A stretch of 64,000 nucleotides of DNA from Prochlorococcus marinus (lineage in GTDB: Bacteria > Cyanobacteriota > Cyanobacteriia > PCC-6307 > Cyanobiaceae), in contig NZ_CVSV01000061.1 of the NCBI RefSeq assembly GCF_001180245.1, forward strand, positions 60,188-124,187, given 5' to 3'. The notes beneath the pieces are model-generated. The model did no database searches. It saw nothing but the letters and a program-made list of their open reading frames with translations, and was not told the origin of the DNA. The stretch's first letter is position 1. Every line of letters begins with the position of its first letter. The position numbers were made by a program, and so were the translations under genes. Positions 40,078 to 49,409 of this stretch are shown piece by piece.

Positions 40078-41016
40078 ATGAATTCAGTAATTTTCCAAGA
40101 AACAGCAAAATTAAAAAAACCTGTTCCAGCTGAAAAAGTTATAGAACTCTCAGAAAAATTACTGGAACCCTCTAGTCATTCAAAAAGATATCCTCCAAGA
40201 CTACACAAAACGTGGGGAACGATAGTTTTTATGGTTGCAATTCATGTTCTTTCTCTTGTAGCTATACAACCAAAATTTTGGAGTCTTCCTGCAGTCACTT
40301 CATTATTATTTTTTTACTGGGTAACTGCTTGTTTAGGAGTAACTCTCGGATACCACAGATTGTTATCACACAGATCGTTCATTGTTCCAAGATGGTTGGA
40401 AAGATTTTTTGCTACCTGTGGAGCAATAAGTTGCCAGCATGGACCAATAGATTGGGTAGGTTTACATAGGCATCACCACTCTTTTTCAGATACTGAAGTA
40501 GATCATCACAATAGTAAAAAGGGATTTTGGTGGAGTCATATGGGTTGGATGTTTAAAGACGTTGAAGCACTAAAAGCTGTTCCAAAACTTAGTGCAGATT
40601 TAATCAAGGATCCATACTATAGATTTCTAAATAAATATTTTTTATTCTTACAAATTCCTATTGGACTTTCTTTGTACGCAATAGGTCAAAAAGTAGGAGT
40701 TGGAGGATGGGCTCTAGTCCTTTGGGGAATTCCATTGAGGCTTGTGGTTGTTTATCACGTAACTTGGCTAGTCAACTCCGCGACGCATTGTTGGGGTAAA
40801 GCACCATTTGAAAGTGGTGATTCATCTAAAAACAATGCGTGGGTTGCTGCATTAACATTTGGAGAAGGTTGGCATAATAACCATCATGCATTTCCCAATT
40901 CGGCAAAACAAGGATTATTTAAAGGTCAAATCGATATAACCTGGGAACATATTAAGATTCTTGCGAAATTTGGTCTTGCAAAAAAAGTAAAGTTACCCTC
41001 TAGGTCTTATTATTAA
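40078..41016 (+). CDS. Acyl-lipid desaturase, delta-9 (DesC) type
   Basis: This 312-residue membrane di-iron enzyme introduces a double bond into fatty acyl chains, most likely at delta-9, and adjusts membrane fluidity. The three histidine boxes are HRLLSH (93-98), HRHHH (130-134) and HNNHH (266-270). Hydrophobic segments lie at about 45-65, 70-90, 188-205 and 212-235. The box pattern is that of the stearoyl-CoA/DesC family rather than DesA or DesB. Regiospecificity cannot be read from the sequence alone. It is divergent from the HTH-like gene, and rplI follows after 20 bases. Confidence 0.93.
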   Translation: MNSVIFQETAKLKKPVPAEKVIELSEKLLEPSSHSKRYPPRLHKTWGTIVFMVAIHVLSLVAIQPKFWSLPAVTSLLFFYWVTACLGVTLGYHRLLSHRSFIVPRWLERFFATCGAISCQHGPIDWVGLHRHHHSFSDTEVDHHNSKKGFWWSHMGWMFKDVEALKAVPKLSADLIKDPYYRFLNKYFLFLQIPIGLSLYAIGQKVGVGGWALVLWGIPLRLVVVYHVTWLVNSATHCWGKAPFESGDSSKNNAWVAALTFGEGWHNNHHAFPNSAKQGLFKGQIDITWEHIKILAKFGLAKKVKLPSRSYY

Positions 41017-41036
41017 CTATATTGTCCAATATTTTC

Positions 41037-41492
41037 ATGGCTAAAAGAGTACAAGTCGCATTAACTGAATCAATCGCACCACTAGGTAAAGAAGGAGATC
41101 TAGTTGAAGTAGCACCTGGATACGCAAGAAACTTTTTATTACCTTATGGCAAGGCAATGAATGTAACACCAGCAGTCCTAAAACAAATTGAACGGAAAAA
41201 AGAAAAAGAAAAAATCGCTGCTGAAAAATTAAAGCAAGAAGCTTTAGATTTCCAAACTGCATTATCTACAATAGGTAGGTTCACTATCAAAAAACAGGTT
41301 GGAGAAGATGGTGTCCTTTTTGGAACGGTTACCAATGGGGATGTTGCCGAAGCGATAGAAGCAGCAACTAAAAAAGAAATTGATAGAAGAAACATTACTG
41401 TTCCTGATATTCATAATTTAGGTTCCTTTACTGCAAAAATAAAATTACATCCTGATGTAATTGCAGAAGTAAATATTGAAGTAACAAGTTAA
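41037..41492 (+). CDS. rplI: 50S ribosomal protein L9
   Basis: L9 bridges ribosomes and helps frame maintenance. The start is set at ATG 41037, giving [20 protein letters not shown]; an in-frame TTG 15 bases upstream would add five residues with no family support. The 151 residues include the N-terminal domain [19 protein letters not shown], the long connecting helix rich in Lys/Glu, and the C-terminal [22 protein letters not shown]. dnaB follows after 58 bases; rplI-dnaB is a common bacterial order. Confidence 0.97.
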   Translation: MAKRVQVALTESIAPLGKEGDLVEVAPGYARNFLLPYGKAMNVTPAVLKQIERKKEKEKIAAEKLKQEALDFQTALSTIGRFTIKKQVGEDGVLFGTVTNGDVAEAIEAATKKEIDRRNITVPDIHNLGSFTAKIKLHPDVIAEVNIEVTS

Positions 41493-41550
41493 TCAATTTG
41501 TTGCATTATTTTGAAAAGTAGCCAGAGTATATATCTAAGCTATTAAAGAT

Positions 41551-42933
41551 ATGGTTTCCGTACCTTTTCCAAATAATGGGCAAAATAAAAATTTTAAAAA
41601 GGATTTTAATAGTGAAAATTCTGGATTAGTCCCTCCTCAAAACGTTCAAGCAGAGGAAGCTGTTCTTGGTGGCATACTTCTTGATCCAGACGCGATCGGA
41701 AGAATTGCAGACTTAATTAAACCTGAAGCTTTTTATATAAATGCCCATCAAGAGATTTATAGAACAGCATTAATGCTGCATACTCAGGGTAAACCAACTG
41801 ACTTAACATCAATGAGTGCTTGGTTAGCAGATAATGGATCACTAGAAAAAATTGGAGGAAACAACAAACTGGTAGAACTAGTTGAAAATGTTTCCTCTAC
41901 AGCTTCCATAGAACAAGTTGCTAATTTAATTAACGACAAATTCATGAGAAGGCAACTTATCAGATCTGGAAATGAGGTGGTTCAACTAGGTTTTGATCAA
42001 ACTCAAGATACAAATGAAGTTTTAGATAAAGCAGAGCAAAAAATATTTGAAATTAGTCAAGAAAAACCTTCAAAAGGCCTGACTCAAGCAGCTGAAATAC
42101 TTACAAGTACTTTCAATGAAATAGAGTCAAGATCATTGGGTACTTCAGTAGCTGGTATTCCAGTAAATTTCTATGACCTTGATGCGATGACTCAAGGTTT
42201 TCAAAGAAGTGATTTAATAATTGTTGCTGGAAGGCCTTCGATGGGGAAAACTTCAATAGTTCTTAATCTGGCTAAAAATGTTGCACAATCTCAAGATTTA
42301 CCTGTCTGTGTATTTAGCCTTGAAATGAGTAAAGAACAATTGACATATAGGTTACTCTCTATGGAAGTTGGAATCGAGAGTGGCAGGCTAAGAACAGGAA
42401 GATTACAGCAAGATGAATGGCCATTACTCGGAGAAGGTATCAATTCATTAGGGCAATTACCAATATTTATAGATGACAAGCCTAACTTAAGTGTTTTAGA
42501 GATGAGATCACTGTGCAGAAGATTAATAGCCGAACAAAAAAAAGAACTGGGATTAATAGTAATTGATTACCTCCAGTTGATGGAAGGATCAACTCCTGAT
42601 AATAGAGTGCAAGAACTTTCACGAATAACAAGAGGTCTTAAAAGCATGGCCAGAGAATTAAAAGTACCAGTAGTAGCTTTATCTCAGCTTAGTAGAGGAG
42701 TTGAGTCTAGAACAAATAAAAGACCAATGTTAAGCGATCTAAGAGAATCAGGATCTATTGAACAAGACGCAGATTTAGTATTAATGATTTATAGAGATGA
42801 ATACTACAATCCAGAGACTGAAGATAGAGGAATTACAGAAATCATTGTCACTAAACATAGAAATGGACCCGTAGGAACTGTTAAATTATTATTTGAACCT
42901 CAATTTACGAGATTTAGGAATTTAGCTAATTAA
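41551..42933 (+). CDS. dnaB: Replicative DNA helicase DnaB
   Basis: DnaB is the hexameric 5'-3' helicase at the replication fork. The 460-residue protein has the N-terminal primase-interacting domain (PPQNVQAEEAVLGGILLDP, from 28), then the RecA-like core with Walker A GRPSMGKT at 227-234, LSMEVGIESGRLRTG, LIVIDYLQLM (Walker B) and LSQLSRGVESR. No intein interrupts it, although dnaB inteins are known in other cyanobacteria. mnmG follows after 12 bases, suggesting one transcript. Confidence 0.98.
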   Translation: MVSVPFPNNGQNKNFKKDFNSENSGLVPPQNVQAEEAVLGGILLDPDAIGRIADLIKPEAFYINAHQEIYRTALMLHTQGKPTDLTSMSAWLADNGSLEKIGGNNKLVELVENVSSTASIEQVANLINDKFMRRQLIRSGNEVVQLGFDQTQDTNEVLDKAEQKIFEISQEKPSKGLTQAAEILTSTFNEIESRSLGTSVAGIPVNFYDLDAMTQGFQRSDLIIVAGRPSMGKTSIVLNLAKNVAQSQDLPVCVFSLEMSKEQLTYRLLSMEVGIESGRLRTGRLQQDEWPLLGEGINSLGQLPIFIDDKPNLSVLEMRSLCRRLIAEQKKELGLIVIDYLQLMEGSTPDNRVQELSRITRGLKSMARELKVPVVALSQLSRGVESRTNKRPMLSDLRESGSIEQDADLVLMIYRDEYYNPETEDRGITEIIVTKHRNGPVGTVKLLFEPQFTRFRNLAN

Positions 42934-42945
42934 ATCGATCCTAAA

Positions 42946-44913
42946 ATGCAAGATCATCACTCAACTAATGAATCTTTTGATGTCATCGTTATTGGAGGAG
43001 GACATGCAGGATGCGAAGCAGCTATAACAACAGCAAAATTAGGATTTTCTACAGCCTTATTTACAATCAATTTAGATAGGATTGCCTGGCAACCTTGCAA
43101 CCCTGCTGTTGGCGGCCCTGCAAAAAGTCAGTTGGTACATGAAGTTGATGCATTAGGTGGAATTATTGGTAAATTAGCCGATGAGACAGCTATTCAAAAA
43201 AGAATATTAAATGCAAGTAGAGGTCCAGCTGTATGGGCATTAAGAGCTCAGACAGATAAAAGAGAATACTCAAAAAAGATGATTGAAATACTACAAAATA
43301 CAGATAATTTATCATTAAAAGAAGCAATGATTACGGAACTAGATATTGCAAAAACTGAAGAAATTGGATTGAACTCAAAAAAAATCTTAAAAAAAAGAAT
43401 AAAGGGTGTAAAAACATTCTTTGGTAGTTATTATTTAGCAAAATCAGTTATCATCACAGCTGGAACGTTCTTAGAAGGAAGAATATGGATAGGAAATAAA
43501 TCAATGTCAGCTGGTAGATCAGGCGAACAAGCAGCAAAAGGTCTTACTCAGAATTTACACGAAATTGGCATAAAAACAGAACGTTTAAAAACAGGAACTC
43601 CAGCAAGAGTTGATAAAAGAAGTATCATTTTTGATGAATTAGATATTCAACCAAGTACTGCAGCAGATAAATATTTTTCGTTTGACCCAGATATAAAAAA
43701 TAATATGCCCCAAGTTAGTTGTCACATCACAAGAACAACTACCAAAACGCATCAACTAATTAGAGACAATTTACATTTAACTCCCATTTACGGCGGTTTC
43801 ATCGATAGTAAGGGGCCAAGATATTGTCCATCAATTGAAGATAAAATCGTCAAATTTGCTGATAAAGAATCACATCAAATTTTCTTAGAACCAGAAGGAA
43901 TTAATACCCCTGAAATATATGTACAAGGATTTTCTACAGGTTTACCCGAAAATATTCAATTAGAACTTTTAAGGACCTTACCTGGATTAGGTGAATGTAA
44001 AATGTTGCGACCAGCATATGCTGTTGAGTATGACTACATTCCTGCAACACAGCTCCAAACATCACTCGAAACGAAAGAAATTGAATATTTATTTAGCGCC
44101 GGACAAATTAATGGCACTACTGGTTATGAAGAAGCAGCAGCACAAGGATTAGTTGCAGGAGTCAATGCGACAAGAAAACTAAACAAAAAAGATCCAATAA
44201 TCTTCACCAGAGAAAGCAGTTATATAGGAACAATGATCAATGATTTAATTACAAAAGATCTCAAAGAACCATATAGAGTTCTCACTAGTAGGAGTGAGTA
44301 TAGGTTAACTCTCAGAGGAGATAATGCAGATAGAAGATTAACACCATTAGGATATCAAATAGGGCTAATTAATGATAAAAGATGGTCGGCCTATCAAGAA
44401 AAAATGAACCTCCTCGAAGAAGAGAAATTTAGATTAAATAACACTCGTTTAAAAAATACCGATGAAATATCAAAAAAAATAGAATTAGAAACGGGATCAA
44501 AAATCAAAGGCTCAACAACTTTGAAAGAACTCTTAAAAAGACCAAACTTTCATTATTCAGATCTAATTAAACATAATTTGAATGAAAGAAATCTAGATTC
44601 TTCAATACAAGAAGGTGTTGAAATAGATATTAAATACGAGGGTTACCTTAAAAGACAAAAAAACAACATAGAACAAATAAATCGTCAAAGCTGTAAATCT
44701 CTGCCTCAAGAAATAAATTATGAAAAGATAGAGACATTATCTTTAGAAGCTAGAGAAAATTTGAATAAGATAAAGCCAAAAAATTTTGGTGATGCGTCAA
44801 AAATTCCCGGTGTAAGCAAAGCTGATTTAACTGCATTACTTGTTTGGCTAAAAATAAGAGAAATAAAAAAAGAAAAGGCAAATATTTTTGTCGAAAAAAA
44901 GTTATCATCTTAA
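42946..44913 (+). CDS. mnmG: tRNA uridine-5-carboxymethylaminomethyl synthesis enzyme MnmG (GidA)
   Basis: MnmG works with MnmE to modify U34 of several tRNAs, using FAD and a folate methylene donor. The 655-residue protein has the FAD-binding [11 protein letters not shown] at 16-26, the signature [33 protein letters not shown], and the C-terminal region ending in [20 protein letters not shown] with the MnmE/tRNA-interacting helices. It is 12 bases after dnaB. Length and motifs are complete. Confidence 0.97.
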   Translation: MQDHHSTNESFDVIVIGGGHAGCEAAITTAKLGFSTALFTINLDRIAWQPCNPAVGGPAKSQLVHEVDALGGIIGKLADETAIQKRILNASRGPAVWALRAQTDKREYSKKMIEILQNTDNLSLKEAMITELDIAKTEEIGLNSKKILKKRIKGVKTFFGSYYLAKSVIITAGTFLEGRIWIGNKSMSAGRSGEQAAKGLTQNLHEIGIKTERLKTGTPARVDKRSIIFDELDIQPSTAADKYFSFDPDIKNNMPQVSCHITRTTTKTHQLIRDNLHLTPIYGGFIDSKGPRYCPSIEDKIVKFADKESHQIFLEPEGINTPEIYVQGFSTGLPENIQLELLRTLPGLGECKMLRPAYAVEYDYIPATQLQTSLETKEIEYLFSAGQINGTTGYEEAAAQGLVAGVNATRKLNKKDPIIFTRESSYIGTMINDLITKDLKEPYRVLTSRSEYRLTLRGDNADRRLTPLGYQIGLINDKRWSAYQEKMNLLEEEKFRLNNTRLKNTDEISKKIELETGSKIKGSTTLKELLKRPNFHYSDLIKHNLNERNLDSSIQEGVEIDIKYEGYLKRQKNNIEQINRQSCKSLPQEINYEKIETLSLEARENLNKIKPKNFGDASKIPGVSKADLTALLVWLKIREIKKEKANIFVEKKLSS

Positions 44914-44994
44914 AAGGATTACGTCTGAGCACTGAATAATAAACTTTTTAAATCACCAAAAATTTTATGGGAAGAAAAAGCCTCTACTTTTTTA

Positions 44995-45537
44995 GTGAAA
45001 AATTCTTTACCAAAAATTTCTGGTCCATGGAAATTAATGTTGCTTGGGGATGGAAGTCCAACTAGACATTTACAGCTTTTAACTAATCAAGAGACGAAAA
45101 TTAAATTAATTTCAATGCAAATAGATCCTCTATTCATCGCAGAGGGACCTAAAGAATTAAATCAGTTAAATGGACCTTTAATTAGAAGACAAGTATGGAT
45201 TAAAAACAATAATAAAAACCTAGCATGGGCTGAAAGTTGGTGGAATGCAGAACAAGTGAATGAAAATTTAAAAGCCAAAGAAGAACCAATATGGAAGAAT
45301 TTGACGCAAGACAGATCAGAATTGTTTAGAGAAGTTGATCGAATTTCACTTGTTAATTCAAATTGGTTAGAAGATCAATTTTGTTTTAAAGGTCCATTCT
45401 GGTCAAGAAATTATAGATTTTTTCGAGACAAAAAGCCCCTAACAATTATTAGAGAAGTATTCAATCCACATTTAGAAAGTTTATTAGGCTATTCAGGAAT
45501 TGAAGAATTTACGAAACTATACTCTTCTTCTTCTTGA
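44995..45537 (+). CDS. Chorismate lyase, Ycf21 type
   Basis: This family (DUF98/Ycf21) includes the cyanobacterial chorismate lyase that makes 4-hydroxybenzoate for plastoquinone. The 180 residues contain LLGDGSPTRHLQLLTNQETK, LNGPLIRRQVWIK, AESWWNA and a late IREVFNPHLESLLGY. GTG at 44995 is the only usual start. The frame stays open upstream to a stop at 44926, and the upstream codons read plausibly (KSPKILWEEKASTF), so the true N terminus may be longer, from a rare start such as CTG 44932. The 3' end overlaps the convergent Arg-rich gene by 21 bases. Confidence 0.85.
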   Translation: MKNSLPKISGPWKLMLLGDGSPTRHLQLLTNQETKIKLISMQIDPLFIAEGPKELNQLNGPLIRRQVWIKNNNKNLAWAESWWNAEQVNENLKAKEEPIWKNLTQDRSELFREVDRISLVNSNWLEDQFCFKGPFWSRNYRFFRDKKPLTIIREVFNPHLESLLGYSGIEEFTKLYSSSS

Positions 45538-46080
45538 TCTGGGAAGATTTCTTGATTTTGATTGAACTTGTTGATTTGATTGATCTCTCGAAGTATTAAT
45601 CTCTGTTTCTGAAGCTCTTTGCCATCTTTCAACTTTGAAATCCATTTCATCTGGCCAATCTTCGTCCTTACTCTCTTTCACGTAAGGTAATTTTTTTTGC
45701 TCAGTTGTCTGTAAATTTTTTGGTTGCCTTAAAGATATTGCTTCTAAAGGCCTTTTTGAGTGCTGTTTAGCAGATTCATAAGAATTTGATTCTCTGGAAA
45801 ATGTCTTAATATCCCTGTTATCATCGTAAAAATTATCATCATTCCAATCATCATTATCTTCATCAAAAAATAAATCTACTTTTTCAGATACCCATCGTCC
45901 TACTTTTTTAACACTCTTACTTGTTATTCCTTGAAAATCTGAGTTCCTTCTTTTTCCTGGCCTGGCACCAGATACTCCATCAACAAATTGTCTTCCAGTT
46001 TCGAAAATTTTATCAACCTGTTTATCAACAATATTTTTATCAAAACTATTTCTAAGATTTCTAATTCTCCTTGAATCCAT
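45517..46080 (-). CDS. Conserved-type hypothetical protein with charged, Arg-rich C terminus
   Basis: The 187-residue protein has a basic N-terminal part (MDSRRIRNLRNSFDKNIVDK; later GARPGKRRNSDF), an acidic Asp/Asn-rich centre (about 73-88), and a disordered C terminus ending in SRRRRV. No enzyme motif or membrane segment is seen. The charge pattern suggests nucleic-acid or ribosome contact but no more. It lies 81 bases downstream of the SprT-like gene on the same strand. I do not recognise a function. Confidence 0.7.
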   Translation of the reverse strand: MDSRRIRNLRNSFDKNIVDKQVDKIFETGRQFVDGVSGARPGKRRNSDFQGITSKSVKKVGRWVSEKVDLFFDEDNDDWNDDNFYDDNRDIKTFSRESNSYESAKQHSKRPLEAISLRQPKNLQTTEQKKLPYVKESKDEDWPDEMDFKVERWQRASETEINTSRDQSNQQVQSKSRNLPRSRRRRV

Positions 46081-46161
46081 AAATTATTATGCTTTTAAAA
46101 ATAAACTACATTAAAAAAATAAATAATTCCAAATATAGAAACAAAAACACATCTTATATTT

Positions 46162-46689
46162 TTAATCAAACAAAATTAAACACTTTTTATTCCATGATCC
46201 ATTAAAGAAATTTAAACAACATTTTTTACAAGCAATATTCTTTATCCTTTTCCTATAGAAAAATTTCTCACCACAATTTTGGCAAGTTCCTATGTATTTT
46301 AATTCTCTCCTTTCAATAGGAAATGAGTGCCTCACAGAAATTTGAAAATTCTTCTCTTTCTTATTAATTTCATTCATCTTTTCTAAGAAATTTGGACCAT
46401 GTATCTCATTTTTTTTTAATATCCGATCTACCCATGCATGAATCATTTCATGACATAAAGTACTTTTTATTTCACTAGTAGATAATTTACTCAAAATAGG
46501 TTTCGATAAGATAATTTCAGAATCTACAAGACCATTAATTCTTTTTCTTTTATAAAAACCAGCTGTGGTTTTTAATCTATTATCACTCCATCTAACTTTT
46601 ACTAAAGGTTGATTATTAACCGCTAAAGAATTTTCAAAATATTGGCTATTAAATTTGTGAAATAAAGGTAAAAGAGGAATTACAGGCAT
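46162..46689 (-). CDS. SprT-like zinc metalloprotease
   Basis: The 175-residue protein has the SprT/Spartan core: zinc-binding HEMIHAW at 80-86 and a third histidine in EIHGPNF (His97). A C-terminal zinc-ribbon follows, with CQNCG (Cys136, Cys139) and CKKC (Cys154, Cys157). Eukaryotic relatives (SPRTN) cut DNA-protein crosslinks; bacterial SprT proteins are poorly studied. It is divergent from a small membrane protein and an ATP-dependent DNA ligase gene across 85 bases. This placement suggests, but does not show, a DNA-repair link. Confidence 0.88.
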   Translation of the reverse strand: MPVIPLLPLFHKFNSQYFENSLAVNNQPLVKVRWSDNRLKTTAGFYKRKRINGLVDSEIILSKPILSKLSTSEIKSTLCHEMIHAWVDRILKKNEIHGPNFLEKMNEINKKEKNFQISVRHSFPIERRELKYIGTCQNCGEKFFYRKRIKNIACKKCCLNFFNGSWNKKCLILFD

Positions 46690-46774
46690 TATGGATTAAA
46701 ATTAGTATTATTTTGACAAAAAAAGCCATCAAAAACGATTTCTTTTCTTAAAGTAATAAAAAACTCAAATCAAC

Positions 46775-47194
46775 ATGGATGCAACACTAGTTAAAGATAT
46801 AGGAATTAAAGCACTATTAGTTGGCGGAGCTGTACTAGTTTCTTTTTGGACTTTTAATGCAGTCAAATTAGTTATAAGCGCCAGAGGAATTAATCCGTTA
46901 GTAAGAAAGTTTTTTGATCAAATAGCTGCTGGCAGAATTGATGCAGCTTATGGTTTGACTACAAAAACTTATAAAACTCATGTGAAGCGCCAAGACTTTC
47001 TTAAATTTTTAGCAAGTTTAAATCTCAATAAATACAGAAATTTAAAATCAGGAAGACCTAGAGTCCAAGAAGATCAAATCATAATAACTTTGAATTTGAA
47101 ATCAGAAGATAAACAAGATGAGCTCCCATTAGATTTTACTTTTGCAAAAACTGAAAATGATTGGAAAATAGACAGAATAGCAAAAGTGAATTAA
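46775..47194 (+). CDS. Membrane-anchored protein of unknown function, NTF2/DUF4864-like
   Basis: The 139-residue protein has one N-terminal transmembrane helix (about 10-32). Its soluble domain (about 42-139) begins PLVRKFFDQIAAGRIDAAYG and ends in a strand-rich LDFTFAKTENDWKIDRI. This layout resembles small NTF2-like domains such as DUF4864. No catalytic residues are evident. The ligase gene begins 9 bases after its stop, so the two are probably co-transcribed, but no functional link is known to me. Confidence 0.75.
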   Translation: MDATLVKDIGIKALLVGGAVLVSFWTFNAVKLVISARGINPLVRKFFDQIAAGRIDAAYGLTTKTYKTHVKRQDFLKFLASLNLNKYRNLKSGRPRVQEDQIIITLNLKSEDKQDELPLDFTFAKTENDWKIDRIAKVN

Positions 47195-47203
47195 TAATTT
47201 CTT

Positions 47204-48532
47204 GTGAGGCAAAAAGAATTGTATAAAGAAGAGATAATACATCAATTAGAATTACATCCAAGTAGATTAGATAAAGAAAAAATCATCTCAGAAGCAATGG
47301 AACAAGGTTTAGATGATTTTTTTGAAGGAATCCGTATGGCACTTGATCCATTGGTAACTTTTGGTGTAAAAATTGTTCCTGAAAAAGAGAATGAAAAAAG
47401 TCAAAATTTTTTATGGAAAGATTTTCGGGTATTAGCAAATAAGCTTATTCAAAGAGAACTTACCGGTCACGCTGCTCGCGATGCAATTATAACGGCTATG
47501 AAATCTGCCAAAAAAGAAGAGTGGAATGGATTTTATAGACGAGTTTTAATTAAAGATCTTAGATGTGGTGTATCTGAAAAAACAATCAACAAGATAGCCA
47601 AGAAATTTCCCAAATATGCGATTCCTATTTTTTCATGTCCCTTAGCTCACGACAGTGCAAATCATGAAAAAAAAATGATAGGAAAAAAGCAAATTGAAAT
47701 CAAATTAGATGGAGTGCGCGTCTTAACTATTATTAGACAAAATAAAGTAGAAATGTTTTCTCGTAATGGGAAACAATTCCATAATTTTGGTCATATTATC
47801 TCAGAAATAGAAAACGTGTTAAAAGAAGATCCTGCACCCCATGACTTAGTCCTAGATGGTGAAGTGATGAGTGCTAACTTTCAGGATTTGATGAAACAGG
47901 TTCATAGAAAAGATGGCAAACAAACAAAAGACGCAGTTCTCCACCTATTTGACTTATGTCCCCTTGAAAACTTCCAAAAAGGAAGATGGAACACAAGTCA
48001 AACAGCAAGAAGTTTATTAGTAAAAGAATGGGTAGCAAAACATTCTATGCTTCTAAGACATGTAAAAACACTTGAATGGGAAAATGTAGACCTCGACACC
48101 ATTGAGGGACAAAAAAGATTTGTTGAGCTAAATAAAGCTGCCGTGGAAGGTGGATATGAAGGAGTAATGATTAAAGATCCTGATGCTATGTATGAATGTA
48201 AAAGAACACACAGTTGGTTAAAAGCAAAACCTTTCATTGAAGTCACTTTAAAGGTTGTATCGGTTGAGGAAGGAACAGGTCGCAATAAAGGTCGACTAGG
48301 AGCTGTCCTAGTAGAAGGGGAAGATGATGGGTATGAATACAGTCTTAGTTGTGGAAGCGGATTTAGTGATATCCAACGTCAAGAATATTGGTCAAAACGG
48401 AATCATCTTATAGGTCAACTTGTAGAAATCAGAGCTGATGCTAAAACGAAATCCAAGGATGCGGTAACCTTTAGTCTTAGATTTCCTAGATTCAAATGCT
48501 TTAGAGGATTTAAAGCTGGAGAAAAAATTTAA
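47204..48532 (+). CDS. ATP-dependent DNA ligase, phage-T4-like
   Basis: The 442-residue protein has all the nucleotidyltransferase motifs: adenylated lysine K167 in EIKLDGVR (motif I), LVLDGEVM (216-222, III), EGVMIKDP (319-326, IV) and WLKAKPFIEVTLK (338-350, V), followed by an OB-fold. The N-terminal region resembles phage T4 gp30: LTGHAARDAI near 86 and YRRVLIKDLRCGVSEKTINK near 111-130. It is not LigD-like: no Ku, polymerase or phosphoesterase domain is seen. Cyanobacteria seal nicks with NAD-dependent LigA, so this would be an extra ligase, presumably for repair. Start GTG at 47204; no phage gene is nearby. Confidence 0.92.
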   Translation: MRQKELYKEEIIHQLELHPSRLDKEKIISEAMEQGLDDFFEGIRMALDPLVTFGVKIVPEKENEKSQNFLWKDFRVLANKLIQRELTGHAARDAIITAMKSAKKEEWNGFYRRVLIKDLRCGVSEKTINKIAKKFPKYAIPIFSCPLAHDSANHEKKMIGKKQIEIKLDGVRVLTIIRQNKVEMFSRNGKQFHNFGHIISEIENVLKEDPAPHDLVLDGEVMSANFQDLMKQVHRKDGKQTKDAVLHLFDLCPLENFQKGRWNTSQTARSLLVKEWVAKHSMLLRHVKTLEWENVDLDTIEGQKRFVELNKAAVEGGYEGVMIKDPDAMYECKRTHSWLKAKPFIEVTLKVVSVEEGTGRNKGRLGAVLVEGEDDGYEYSLSCGSGFSDIQRQEYWSKRNHLIGQLVEIRADAKTKSKDAVTFSLRFPRFKCFRGFKAGEKI

Positions 48533-48649
48533 ATTTTAAAAAATAATACTCAACAAAGTAGTCAAAGAAAAATGTGGTTTTTAATTAAAAAAAATAAAAA
48601 TCTTGACTATAAAATATAGGAATAATTATCAGGACTTTTTGAGAGACTT

Positions 48650-48802
48650 ATGACGAATAAAACAGTTTTCAACTTCATAAAAACACCTTGTGGACAGGCA
48701 AAATATCTCGAATTAGAGGCCAACAAAACCTTACTAGGTAAATTTAGACTGTTGTGGTTTATCTTAATTGCCTCAATTAGAGATTGGAATATTAAAGAGT
48801 AG
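48650..48802 (+). CDS. Possible small protein, 50 residues
   Basis: An ATG at 48650 opens a 50-codon frame beginning MTNKTVFNFIKTPCGQAKYL and ending FILIASIRDWNIKE. It fills an otherwise empty 274-base space between the ligase and the VTT-protein genes. A hydrophobic stretch (LLWFILIAS, about 34-42) is too short to be a clear membrane helix. TTGACT lies about 45 bases upstream. I recognise no family; coding is plausible but unproven. Confidence 0.4.
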   Translation: MTNKTVFNFIKTPCGQAKYLELEANKTLLGKFRLLWFILIASIRDWNIKE

Positions 48803-48806
48803 ATTC

Positions 48807-49409
48807 TTAGGATTTTTCAAAATATTCTCTGGAGTATTTCGCTGAGAAATATACAACTAAAAAAGTTGAAATAATTCCAATACTAGTAATATATAAATTA
48901 TTTGGTGATTGCACATTTTTTAACTCCTGAATACTTTTTGCCAAACTACCTATTGAGCAATAAAGAAAAGTGCCTGGAATTATTCCAATAAGGCCAAGAG
49001 CGAAATCTCTAAATTTAACATTATTCAAACCATAAAAATAATTAAGAATACTGAAGGGAAATATCGGCGATAATCTGGCTAAAAAAATTAATTTAAGTCC
49101 GCCTTTTTCTACTACTTTTTCCATAACACTTAATTTTGGATAACGGCTAAAAAGTTTTTTTAGCTTTTTTGCAAAAAAACTTTTTGATACAAAAAAAGCA
49201 ATTGTTGCTCCTATGGAAGCGGAAATGAAAACGATAATTGATCCTAAATATGAGCCATATAAAAAACCTGATAATAAAGATAACCAAGAGGCTGGAAGTA
49301 GTAATAAAACAATTAAAATATAAATACAAACAAACGAAAAGATCCCAAAACCAGTACTAAAAAAAAAAGACAAATTATAAATATTTTCAAGAAATATATT
49401 CATTCTCAA
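48807..49409 (-). CDS. VTT-domain (TVP38/TMEM64, DedA-like) membrane protein
   Basis: The 200-residue protein has about five hydrophobic segments. The VTT signature regions are LLLPASWLSLLSGFLYGSYL (about 35-54), VFISASIGATIAFFVSKSF and LIFLARLSPIFPFSILNYFY, plus GIIPGTFLYCSIGSLA. Relatives are lipid scramblases or envelope-maintenance proteins; the substrate here is unknown. The ATG overlaps the valS stop by 4 bases, so it is probably translated from the valS message. Confidence 0.9.
   Translation of the reverse strand: MRMNIFLENIYNLSFFFSTGFGIFSFVCIYILIVLLLLPASWLSLLSGFLYGSYLGSIIVFISASIGATIAFFVSKSFFAKKLKKLFSRYPKLSVMEKVVEKGGLKLIFLARLSPIFPFSILNYFYGLNNVKFRDFALGLIGIIPGTFLYCSIGSLAKSIQELKNVQSPNNLYITSIGIISTFLVVYFSAKYSREYFEKS

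Noticed and set aside
41022..41036. TTG start five codons upstream in rplI
   Set aside because: ATG 41037 gives the canonical MAKRVQV start of L9.
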